From: CAZTHK01 sp964613215
GTDB lineage: Bacteria; Krumholzibacteriota; Krumholzibacteriia; Krumholzibacteriales; CAZTHK01
Assembly: GCA_964613215.1 (NCBI GenBank)
Contig: CAZTHK010000001.1
Span: forward strand, 62,001-126,000
Direction of reading: 5' to 3'
DNA length: 64,000 nucleotides
The notes below the pieces were generated by a model. The model saw only the letters and a program-made list of their open reading frames with translations, did no database searches and was not told where the DNA came from. This document shows, piece by piece, positions 26,081 through 33,749 of the stretch; positions within the stretch are counted from its first letter, which is position 1, and each line of letters begins with the position of its first letter. Made by a program: the position numbers and the translations under genes.

Positions 26081-28150
26081 TCAACGGATCAGGATGATTT
26101 TGCTGGAGAGGGCCTCCTTGTTCGATACCAGGCGCACGAAGTAGACACCGGTATCCACTGCATTGCCGTGGTGGTTTCTTCCATCCCATACCGCCCGGTG
26201 ATCTCCGGCTTCCCGCACCCCATCTACCAGACGGACCACCAGCCGGCCGGCGGTATCGTAGATGGATAGCCGTGCCCGTCCTGTCCGGGGAAGGTAGTAG
26301 GGGATAACGGTCGAAGGATTGAAGGGATTGGGAACATTCTGGTGGAGGGTGAGGGGCAGCTCCGGGATGCTGACCGGTCCGGTCTCGAAGAGCATTCCAC
26401 CCTCTGCAATCTCTACCCGGTAACGGTAGGTTGTTCCCGGCTGAGTCTCTTCATCTGTAATACTGTAACGCCTGCCCTCCCTGTTTACCGGTGTTCCCGA
26501 AAGGGGGGAGAAACCGGATTCACCCGATTCTTTCCGGTAGACCCTGAAGGTGTAATCCCCGCTGCTATGGTTAAGCTCCCAGCTGACCCTTATGGACGCG
26601 CCGCTGGTAGTAGTCCGGAAGCCGGAGAGGAGTGTGGCAACGGCTCCGTCGTTAACCGAATACCCGGAATCAGGGCAGGAGACGTAGTATATGGTACTGT
26701 CTGTCGCGGGCCTTACACCACGTACCTTATAGACCGACCAGTGGATGCCGTGTTCCCCGGTGGAATCTGCCACGGTGGGCACATCAGTGGTATATGTAGC
26801 GGAGTTGTTTGCCTGCACGGTGTCGACGATCTCCCAACCATCCGGAACTTCGGTCAAACAACTGGGAGGGGGATCGATGCGCCTGAGTACCTGGTAGGAG
26901 GTGACCTTTGCGTAGGCATACTCTCCCCAGCACTGACTGAATTCCATCTGAACCCGGCCCCCTCCATCATCAGGCACGTCTGTTACGGACAGGATTTTGG
27001 GGCTGTAGGATCTGAAGTTCTTGATCAGGATGTTGTTGAATTCGGTAATTTCAGTTACCGCTTCCAGATCGTCTATCTGTATCCGGTAACTCAGATCCGG
27101 TTCAAAATCAGGTGGTATGGTAATGCTAACGGTATCCAGTAGTGTTTCTCCCGGAAGCAGGCCATCGTATTCAACCGAATCCATGGGCACATCCCGGTTG
27201 ATATTCAGGTCCACCATAACCCGGAAGGGACCTGCAGGCTGGTATCCGTGGTTCGCAATTTCATATCTGAGCGGGTATGGCCGGCAGTTTTCACGAACCG
27301 GTGACAGGATCTTATAAGACTTTATTGTGAGATCGGGCAGGTCGGGCATGTCACTGAACTGGAATTCTATGCTGGAGTCCTCACTGACTCCGCAGCAGCC
27401 ACACAGGTCCTGAGCCGAGAGGGTGTAACAGGTATCCTTCTGCAGGGGCCGATATGTTACCATCCTTACAATGTGATAATCGGGCAACTCTACACTCACC
27501 AGAGGAATGGTATCAGTGGGATCAGAAGTGGGGTGGAGGTGGTAGTGAGATTTTTCCCGGGGCGTACAGATGGGCTCTATTCCTGTAGTGAATATTGCAT
27601 CCAGTACGGTGGGGCTGTGTACTGTTACAGAATCCAGCAGGGGCGGTTTGCAGTGGGGGGTGTGAATGTACAGGTCATTTAAAATAGTGCATGGTTCGAT
27701 GGGAAACCCCTCCTGGCAGCTTGCGAACTGGTAGGTACCTATGTCGGGATGAGCTACGATTTCTATCTCTGATTGATCAGTGTTGGTCAAATAGAGTAGC
27801 TGCTTGTAATCCCAGTGCCAATCCCACTGGCACACAGTGTAGCTATAGCTGATGCCGGCCTCCAGATTACCGAGGGATACGGGGATGTGATCATTTGCGG
27901 TTACAGTACCGGGGATGACATTAGCCGGATAGCTGATGGCATACTCCGCAGCAATCTGTCCGTTCTGCCCGGGCAGGCACCAGATCCACATGTAAAATGG
28001 TGTAAATGGAACACAATCAACATACATATCCGAATGATTCTCATCGGCGTAAAGGCCGATGTAACCGGTGGGTGGCAGCTGTGCCGGCAAATTTTGCGAT
28101 GTTATCGCTGACAGGATAAGGAAGGCAAATAATAGAGTCAGTTTCTTCAT
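26081..28150 (-). CDS. Secreted multidomain protein: WDWHWDYKQL-type domain, CARDB, FnIII, FlgD sorting domain
   Basis: Exported protein of 689 residues. After the signal peptide, residues of about 25-180 (PPTGYIGLYADENHSDM, FYMWIWCLPGQNGQIAAEY, VCQWDWHWDYKQLLYL, CQEGFPIEPC) are clearly homologous to the small secreted proteins at 58995 and 59706. Then come an Ig-like stretch, a CARDB-like adhesive domain (LPDLTIKSYKILSPV to TEFNNILIKN), a fibronectin-III-like region and a C-terminal FlgD-like sorting domain (LHQNVPNPFNPSTVIPYYLP to VYFVRL) ending in a basic residue. Such C-terminal domains direct export and attachment in FCB bacteria, for example by type IX secretion. Start ATG follows AGGGGGTTTTTGTT. 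Probably surface-bound or released. Confidence 0.85.
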   Translation of the reverse strand: MKKLTLLFAFLILSAITSQNLPAQLPPTGYIGLYADENHSDMYVDCVPFTPFYMWIWCLPGQNGQIAAEYAISYPANVIPGTVTANDHIPVSLGNLEAGISYSYTVCQWDWHWDYKQLLYLTNTDQSEIEIVAHPDIGTYQFASCQEGFPIEPCTILNDLYIHTPHCKPPLLDSVTVHSPTVLDAIFTTGIEPICTPREKSHYHLHPTSDPTDTIPLVSVELPDYHIVRMVTYRPLQKDTCYTLSAQDLCGCCGVSEDSSIEFQFSDMPDLPDLTIKSYKILSPVRENCRPYPLRYEIANHGYQPAGPFRVMVDLNINRDVPMDSVEYDGLLPGETLLDTVSITIPPDFEPDLSYRIQIDDLEAVTEITEFNNILIKNFRSYSPKILSVTDVPDDGGGRVQMEFSQCWGEYAYAKVTSYQVLRRIDPPPSCLTEVPDGWEIVDTVQANNSATYTTDVPTVADSTGEHGIHWSVYKVRGVRPATDSTIYYVSCPDSGYSVNDGAVATLLSGFRTTTSGASIRVSWELNHSSGDYTFRVYRKESGESGFSPLSGTPVNREGRRYSITDEETQPGTTYRYRVEIAEGGMLFETGPVSIPELPLTLHQNVPNPFNPSTVIPYYLPRTGRARLSIYDTAGRLVVRLVDGVREAGDHRAVWDGRNHHGNAVDTGVYFVRLVSNKEALSSKIILIR

Positions 28151-28455
28151 AACAAAAACCCCCTGTTAATATTTCGATCTCCATCCAAAGAATTTTACGG
28201 TGATAATTTTATCAGTGTTTCTCTCTATCTATTTCATCTCCTGGTCCCTTGTAAAAATATTATATCATATATCAGGTTATCTGTTCAGTGCTATTTTCGA
28301 TGGACCCGGAAATGGGAAGGGACAGGGTGACCCTCTTTGTAGAAGCCGTTCATCTTTTCAGAATATATGCTGCAGGGGGCGGAGAATATTTCTGGATAAG
28401 GCGAAATCGAACGAATTGAACTGATACCTCAGGGTCAATCCGGGAGTCATTCCGG
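28151..28455. other. Intergenic spacer between two minus-strand genes
   Basis: A 305-base spacer that should hold the promoter of the secreted protein and the end of the kinase transcript. An open stretch on the plus strand (28300-28419, 39 codons) lacks a ribosome binding site; nothing else stands out. Confidence 0.3.
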
Positions 28456-30195
28456 TTATCTCCCTTCATCTTCCTCCAGGGGCAGATCGATTATGAAACT
28501 GGTTCCCTCTCCCGCTGCGCTCTCCACCCGGATGAAGCCGCCCAGGTCTCTTACCAGCCTCTGTACTATGGAAAGCCCCAGGCCGGTGCCCTTCTCTCTG
28601 GTGGTGTAGAAATGGTTGAATATCCTGGCTTTCTCCTCTTCGCTCATTCCCCTGCCGGTGTCGGATACGGTGATGCGTACCAGCGGGTTTTCTCCCTCAT
28701 TTTTGATAATACGGGTGGATACGGTTATCTCTCCCGGCCCGGATTCCAGGCTGTCCCTGGCATTTCTGACCAGGTTCTCTATAACCCGCTGGAGGGAGAG
28801 GGGATCGCCTTTTACCACTGCCTCTCCGCACAGGTTCATGGTGAGCTCCACATTGCCGGCTGACCGGGCATCTCCCACCGACCTGCGGATTATCCGGTTG
28901 ATCTCGAAGGGGCGGCGCTCGGTCCGGGGGGAGAGCCCTGCATATTTGGAGGCAAGGTCCTCCAGGTAGGTTATACTGCCCTCCAGGCTCTCCTGCCGCC
29001 GGCGGAATGTTTCCCCCAGCTCTCCCCGGTCATCCCGGGCCAGCTGAGACAGATGGCGGAATATGTTTCTCAAGGGGGCCAGGCCATTCTTGATGTCGTG
29101 ATTGACCTGCCTGGCCATCTCGCCCAGGGTGGCCCTGCGCTCGGCGTCCTTTATCCTGGCTGCGCTGAGGCGGAGCCTTTCGGTCATGGTGTTGAGCACA
29201 CCGGCCAGCTTTCCTATCTCATCCTCCCTGCCGGTGGAGAAATCCACATCCAGGTTGTCCAGGTCGAGCCTGGCGGTTTTTGCGGCAAGCCTTTCCAGGG
29301 GACGGCTGATCCTGGAGGCCAGCCAGCCGACCAGCGAAACAGCGGCTACACCCGCCACTGCCACCACAATCAGGAACCACCGGTCGATCCCGCCCAGCAG
29401 GCTGCTCAGGGCAGAAAGATGGTGTGTCACCCTGAAGGAGGCAGGCGATATTTCACCTGCACCTGTGTTTATGAAGGGAACCTCCAGTTCTCTTATTACC
29501 GCTCTGCTGCCGGCGGGTGTATCACTGCCGGAAATATGCTGATCCCGGTTCTCTCCGGTTTCCATATCCCGGGAAGAAATCACTCCCCCCGGATAGGTGA
29601 GGGTAACCTCCACTTCCCGGTCCCGGGCGAGCCGCCGGAGCATGGGAGAAGCTATCCTGATGCCTCCGGTAACGAAGAAGTGCTTCCCCGACATGGTGAA
29701 GGAATCCAGGCAGGCCATGACCAGAAATGGCTCGCCGGGGGAGCGGGCCCGGACCAGCGCCATATTATCCCGGATGAAGGAGAGGAGGCGGGGGAGTTCC
29801 GGCTCCATCCGGTCGTACTCGTTGCGGAAGTGGCCTGAACTGATGATGCGTCCCTGTTCATCCTGGATCTGGAGCATGGATAATCCGGTAAGCTGCATGG
29901 CATTGCCGGCATAGTTGAGCAGATATCTCCGCTCCTCCGGGGACCGGTCCACTGCAGCCCTCCGGAACCTGTTGTCATCCACCACCACTTCACTTAGCAG
30001 GGCCAGTGATTCCCTCACCGAAGCGCTGTGCCGGTCCAGATCCTCCTCTATCACCGAAATCAGCGATTCCACCCTCTGCCCGTACTGGGCAGTCATCCGG
30101 GAAGTCATCTCATTGCGGATAAAAAGGGTCAGGGCGATCATGGGTATCAGCACCGCCAGAAGGAAGGATACGGTCAAACGGCTGCGGAAGGTCAT
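28456..30195 (-). CDS. NtrY-like sensor histidine kinase
   Basis: 579 residues: membrane helix near the N-terminus (RLTVSFLLAVLIPMIALTLFI), a periplasmic sensor of about 240 residues, a second helix (WFLIVVAVAGVAAVSLVGWLA), HAMP domain (SRISRPLERLAAKTARLDL), phospho-His motif VNHDIKNGLAPLRN and an ATPase domain with N-box ENLVRNARDSL, DTGRGMSEEE and GTGLGLSIVQRL. The HDIKN box is typical of NtrB/NtrY kinases that act with NtrC-type regulators. It starts 6 bases after the stop of the solute-binding lipoprotein gene, with GGGAGGAAAGG inside that gene as its ribosome binding site, so the two are one operon. Confidence 0.93.
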   Translation of the reverse strand: MTFRSRLTVSFLLAVLIPMIALTLFIRNEMTSRMTAQYGQRVESLISVIEEDLDRHSASVRESLALLSEVVVDDNRFRRAAVDRSPEERRYLLNYAGNAMQLTGLSMLQIQDEQGRIISSGHFRNEYDRMEPELPRLLSFIRDNMALVRARSPGEPFLVMACLDSFTMSGKHFFVTGGIRIASPMLRRLARDREVEVTLTYPGGVISSRDMETGENRDQHISGSDTPAGSRAVIRELEVPFINTGAGEISPASFRVTHHLSALSSLLGGIDRWFLIVVAVAGVAAVSLVGWLASRISRPLERLAAKTARLDLDNLDVDFSTGREDEIGKLAGVLNTMTERLRLSAARIKDAERRATLGEMARQVNHDIKNGLAPLRNIFRHLSQLARDDRGELGETFRRRQESLEGSITYLEDLASKYAGLSPRTERRPFEINRIIRRSVGDARSAGNVELTMNLCGEAVVKGDPLSLQRVIENLVRNARDSLESGPGEITVSTRIIKNEGENPLVRITVSDTGRGMSEEEKARIFNHFYTTREKGTGLGLSIVQRLVRDLGGFIRVESAAGEGTSFIIDLPLEEDEGR

Positions 30196-30201
30196 GGCAA
30201 T

Positions 30202-31680
30202 CTACCTTTCCTCCCTGGACCCGGTGGTAAGAAATATACGCCCTATCCAGTCGGTGGCCAGGGGAACCCTGTCCCTTCTGATAATTACCCGGCTTCTGGT
30301 ATCCACCAGCGGTATCACCGCCTCCCCGGGATCTATCTGCGAGGGTGCCAGCCACCGGGCCCTGCTTATAAGATCAAGCGCCTCGGTACAGGGATCCACC
30401 GGCCTGGCGGCTACCGCTATTACGTATCCGAAATCCCGGCCATACCTTAAACTGGAATCAAGCAGCTCCATTGATACCCCTTCGGCCTTAACCGGCGCCT
30501 CTCCTCCGGCCATGCCGGGAACAGCAGAGGCAAAGGCGGCTGCCTGTTCGGACAGGGTGGTATCGGCGGCGGCCAGTGCCACCAGCCGGCCGGCCAGGTC
30601 GGCTGCGGCGGGATCGTTCCGGTGGTAAAGAATACGCCTGGGTTTCCTGCCCCGGTAGCGGGGGAGATGGGGAATGGGTCTTGTCAGGGCGGGGCAGTCC
30701 CCGGGATTATCCAGCCAGAAATGGGGGAGGCAGCCGCGGGATTCACCCCGTACCGCATCCCGGGCCAGCTTCTGCCGGTGGAAGAGTTTCAGCCTTCCGG
30801 CATCTCCGCCCATCCTCAGCCTGCGAACCCGGGAAGTGGAGAGAAACAGGTAGGTTCTGTTCCAGGGCAGCGGCACGGTGATCAGGGGGGAATGGCCGGA
30901 GGCGTAATCTATCACCACCGGATCGGAGGTAACCGTAACATCGGCGGTACCTCCCAGCAGGTCCAGGGCCCTCTCTGCGGATGCGGTCAGAAACCTTATA
31001 ACCGGCTTCCTGCTGTCACCCCAAGGCCGGATGATAATCCGGCGGGAGGATGATCCCTTCTCTGCGATCAGGTAAGGACCCGATCCCGCCGGCCATTGGG
31101 ATTGGCCCTGCCTCTTTGCCACCGCAAATGTTGAAGTGGCCAGTATCCGGGGAAAATTCCGCCGGGGGAGAGACAGGTATACCCTGACACCGTATTGTCC
31201 ATGGCTGGAGAATGAATCTATCCCGGCGATCTCCCTGATCCGGGGGCCGGCGGTGCGGTTCCAGCTGGAGATAACATCATCAGCGGTTATCCTGCTTCCA
31301 TCCCGGAATCCGATCCCTTCCTTAAGATGAAAGATCCATCCGTTTCCGTTATCCGCGGTTCTCCACCGGTCCGCCAGCACCGGCCTGATATCTCCCCGGC
31401 AATCAATGGTAAACAGGGTATGGTAAAGGTAACCGAATACTATCTCTTCGCTGGAGTTTTCCGCCCGGGGGGCATTAGAGGGACTGACCATTCCGGGGAG
31501 GGCAACCGTTATCGAATCGGCTGTTTCTTCCGGACCGCTCAGGAGGCGGCAGCCGGAGGGATAAAACTGCACCGGGGTTAATGTCTCCCTGCCGCCGCAA
31601 CCCTGAATTGCCAGAATTATAATAAGGAGTATTTCAGCCTTGAACAGCAGTTCATATTTATATATCGGTCCCCAATTCAT
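30202..31680 (-). CDS. Family-5 solute-binding lipoprotein (peptide-binding type)
   Basis: 492-residue lipoprotein: hydrophobic signal with lipobox (LIIILAIQGC), then a family-5 (OppA/DppA type) binding fold, seen in LYHTLFTID, LADRWRTADNGNGWIFHLKEG and FRDGSRITADDVISSWNR, the usual stretch that starts these proteins. The rest is more divergent and Arg-rich than transport-type members. No ABC permease or ATPase gene follows; instead a histidine kinase does. This suggests sensing of a peptide or similar ligand in the periplasm rather than import. The start ATG has only a weak ribosome binding site. Confidence 0.8.
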   Translation of the reverse strand: MNWGPIYKYELLFKAEILLIIILAIQGCGGRETLTPVQFYPSGCRLLSGPEETADSITVALPGMVSPSNAPRAENSSEEIVFGYLYHTLFTIDCRGDIRPVLADRWRTADNGNGWIFHLKEGIGFRDGSRITADDVISSWNRTAGPRIREIAGIDSFSSHGQYGVRVYLSLPRRNFPRILATSTFAVAKRQGQSQWPAGSGPYLIAEKGSSSRRIIIRPWGDSRKPVIRFLTASAERALDLLGGTADVTVTSDPVVIDYASGHSPLITVPLPWNRTYLFLSTSRVRRLRMGGDAGRLKLFHRQKLARDAVRGESRGCLPHFWLDNPGDCPALTRPIPHLPRYRGRKPRRILYHRNDPAAADLAGRLVALAAADTTLSEQAAAFASAVPGMAGGEAPVKAEGVSMELLDSSLRYGRDFGYVIAVAARPVDPCTEALDLISRARWLAPSQIDPGEAVIPLVDTRSRVIIRRDRVPLATDWIGRIFLTTGSREER

Positions 31681-31801
31681 TCAATTAACGCTGATGCTAA
31701 AGGGTAAGGACGATTACTGTGTAATTCCTGTCCACAGTCCGCCGGGTTGCTCAATCACTGTAAATATAATAAGATGGGGGCAACCGGGTGTCAATTATAG
31801 C

Positions 31802-31830
31802 TTGTCAAAAAAAGTTTTTCTTATTATAGA
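31802..31830 (+). promoter_or_regulatory. Sigma-70-type promoter of the C69 peptidase gene, with hairpin leader
   Basis: TTGTCA (31802-31807), 17-base spacer, TATAGA (31825-31830). A 9-bp stem CCCGGCCGG/CCGGCCGGG (31842-31850 with 31870-31878) follows in the leader, 50 bases before the TTG start. TTGTC and a GACAA just after the -10 box form an inverted pair across the promoter. Confidence 0.5.
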
Positions 31831-31929
31831 CAATAAAACGGCCCGGCCGGAGCCGGCAGCTATTTTGATCCGGCCGGGTATAGGGCAACCGGAACTTGAA
31901 GCAGCTTAATTAAGAGGGAGGAATTTAAA

Positions 31930-33558
31930 TTGAAAAGAGCAGCAGCATGCGGCGTTTTATTTTTGCTCCTGTTTGCCCTTCCGGCCATTCCGGCCAGGGG
32001 GTGCACCAATTATCTTATCACCGCCGGTGCTTCCACCGACGGTTCTACCATGATCACCTATGCGGCGGATGCGCATATCCTTTACGGGGAGTGTTACTTC
32101 TATCCCGCCAGGGGTCATCAGCCCGGCACCATGGTAGATGTCTATGAGTGGGATACCGGGGATTATCTGGGAGAAATACCTCAGGTAGAACACACCTATC
32201 AGGTGGTGGGACTGATCAACGAGCATCAGGTAGCCATAGGTGAGACCACCTGGGGGGGGCGGAGCGAACTCCGGGATTCCACTGCCATTATAGATTATGG
32301 AAGCCTGATGTTTCTGACTCTCCAGAGGGCTGCCACTGCCCGGGAGGCCATAGAGGTAATGACCGGCCTGGTAGACAAGTATGGTTATTACAGCTCCGGG
32401 GAGTCCTTCTCCATAGCCGATCCCGAAGAGGTCTGGTTCATGGACATGATCGGAAAGGGACCCGGAAACACCGGAGCAGTCTGGGTGGCCAGGAAAATAC
32501 CGGATGGTTATATCTCCGCCCATGCCAACCAGGCCAGGATAAGGCAGTTTCCCCTGGACGATGAGGATAATTGTATATACGCACCTGATGTTATAGAGTT
32601 CGCCAGGGAGAAGGGCTACTATGAGGGACCGGATGAGGAATTCAGCTTTGTAGATGCCTATGCCCCGCCCGATTACGGAGCATTGCGGTTCTGCGAAGCC
32701 AGGGTATATGCCATGTTCAACCGGGCCGCACCCTCGCTTGATCTATCCATGGATTATGTCAAAGGGGTGAAGGGTGCTGAACCTCTTCCCCTTTGGATAA
32801 AGCCGGACCGCAAGCTCTCGGTACATGATGTAATGGAGTTCATGCGGGATCACTTCGAGGGCACCGATTTCGATATGACCGAAGATATAGGGGGCGGCCC
32901 ATTCTCCTGCCCCTACCGGTGGAGGCCCCTTACCTGGTCGGTGGATGATAAGAAGTACTTCAACGAGCGGGCGGCCTCCACCCAGCAGACCGGTTTTTCC
33001 TTTGTTACCCAGTCACGCCGGGACCTTCCCGATCCGGTTGGAGGAATTATCTGGTTCGGAGTGGATGATACCTACAGTACGGTTTACAATCCATTCTACT
33101 GCGGTATCGACAGAATTCCGCAGCCATATGCGGTGGGCACTGCTGACTTCCAAAACTTCTCCTGGGACTCCGCCTTCTGGGTATTCAACTGGGTGGCCAA
33201 CTATGCATATTCGAGATACTCGGATATGATCAGGGATATCCGGACGGTTCAGCGCGATCTGGAGGGGGAATATCTCTCCGAGCAGGATGATATAGACAGG
33301 GCGGCAGCGGCTCTTTACCAGGAATCCCCCCGGCTGGCGGTGGATTATCTCACCGAATATTCCTGCCGGGTGGCCAACGCCACGGTGGACCGGTGGCGAA
33401 AACTGGGCCGGGAACTTCTGGTAAAATACATGGACGGAAATGTAAAGGATGAGCATGGTAATGTCAGCCACCCGGGATATCCCAAGTGGTGGTACCGGGA
33501 GATAGTGGAGGAGACAGGGGAGAAGTTCAGATATCCGGAGGAAGAGAAAAAAGAGTAG
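31930..33558 (+). CDS. C69 family dipeptidase (PepD/U34-type)
   Basis: Exported Ntn-hydrolase peptidase of 542 residues. The signal peptide (LFLLLFALPAIPARG in outline) ends exactly before Cys25 of CTNYLITAGAS, so signal cleavage or self-processing would expose the catalytic N-terminal cysteine. Other family blocks are MITYAADAHI, GLINEHQVAIGETTWGGR and ESFSIADPEEVWFMDMIGKG. The family cleaves dipeptides with broad specificity. Start is TTG at 31930, supported by GGGAGGAATTTAAA. The C-terminal part (RDLEGEYLSEQDDIDRAAAA) is usual for longer members. The nested-hairpin repeat begins 13 bases after the stop. Confidence 0.92.
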   Translation: MKRAAACGVLFLLLFALPAIPARGCTNYLITAGASTDGSTMITYAADAHILYGECYFYPARGHQPGTMVDVYEWDTGDYLGEIPQVEHTYQVVGLINEHQVAIGETTWGGRSELRDSTAIIDYGSLMFLTLQRAATAREAIEVMTGLVDKYGYYSSGESFSIADPEEVWFMDMIGKGPGNTGAVWVARKIPDGYISAHANQARIRQFPLDDEDNCIYAPDVIEFAREKGYYEGPDEEFSFVDAYAPPDYGALRFCEARVYAMFNRAAPSLDLSMDYVKGVKGAEPLPLWIKPDRKLSVHDVMEFMRDHFEGTDFDMTEDIGGGPFSCPYRWRPLTWSVDDKKYFNERAASTQQTGFSFVTQSRRDLPDPVGGIIWFGVDDTYSTVYNPFYCGIDRIPQPYAVGTADFQNFSWDSAFWVFNWVANYAYSRYSDMIRDIRTVQRDLEGEYLSEQDDIDRAAAALYQESPRLAVDYLTEYSCRVANATVDRWRKLGRELLVKYMDGNVKDEHGNVSHPGYPKWWYREIVEETGEKFRYPEEEKKE

Positions 33559-33570
33559 TATATTCTTGAG

Positions 33571-33684
33571 GTTCAAAAGGCACGGCATTTGATGTTTGAG
33601 TTTCAACTGATGTTGTCCGCTCCTGAAGCCGCTTTACAATAAAGCGACCAGTAGAAAAAAAGAAAAGAGCGGACAACATGAGTA
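33571..33684. repeat. Nested-hairpin dispersed element, copy 2 (inverted relative to copy 1)
   Basis: Outer 11-bp stem GTTGTCCGCTC/GAGCGGACAAC (33612-33622 with 33667-33677) and inner 7-bp stem CGCTTTA/TAAAGCG (33630-33636 with 33640-33646). Matches the reverse complement of 17874-17990 over its whole length, including the single-stranded flank starting GTTCAAAAGG. Confidence 0.8.
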
Positions 33685-33698
33685 TATATTAATAAAAA

Positions 33699-33735
33699 CA
33701 CGCCCTGTCCCGGAGATCCAACCGGGCAGGGCGTG
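33699..33735 (-). terminator. Rho-independent terminator of the subtilase gene
   Basis: Stem CACGCCCTG/CAGGGCGTG plus CCCGG/CCGGG with one bulged base, 8-base loop. On the minus strand it is followed by TGTTTTTATTAATA. It lies 15 bases after the subtilase stop codon. Confidence 0.85.
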
Positions 33736-33749
33736 CCTGTATTCTAAAC

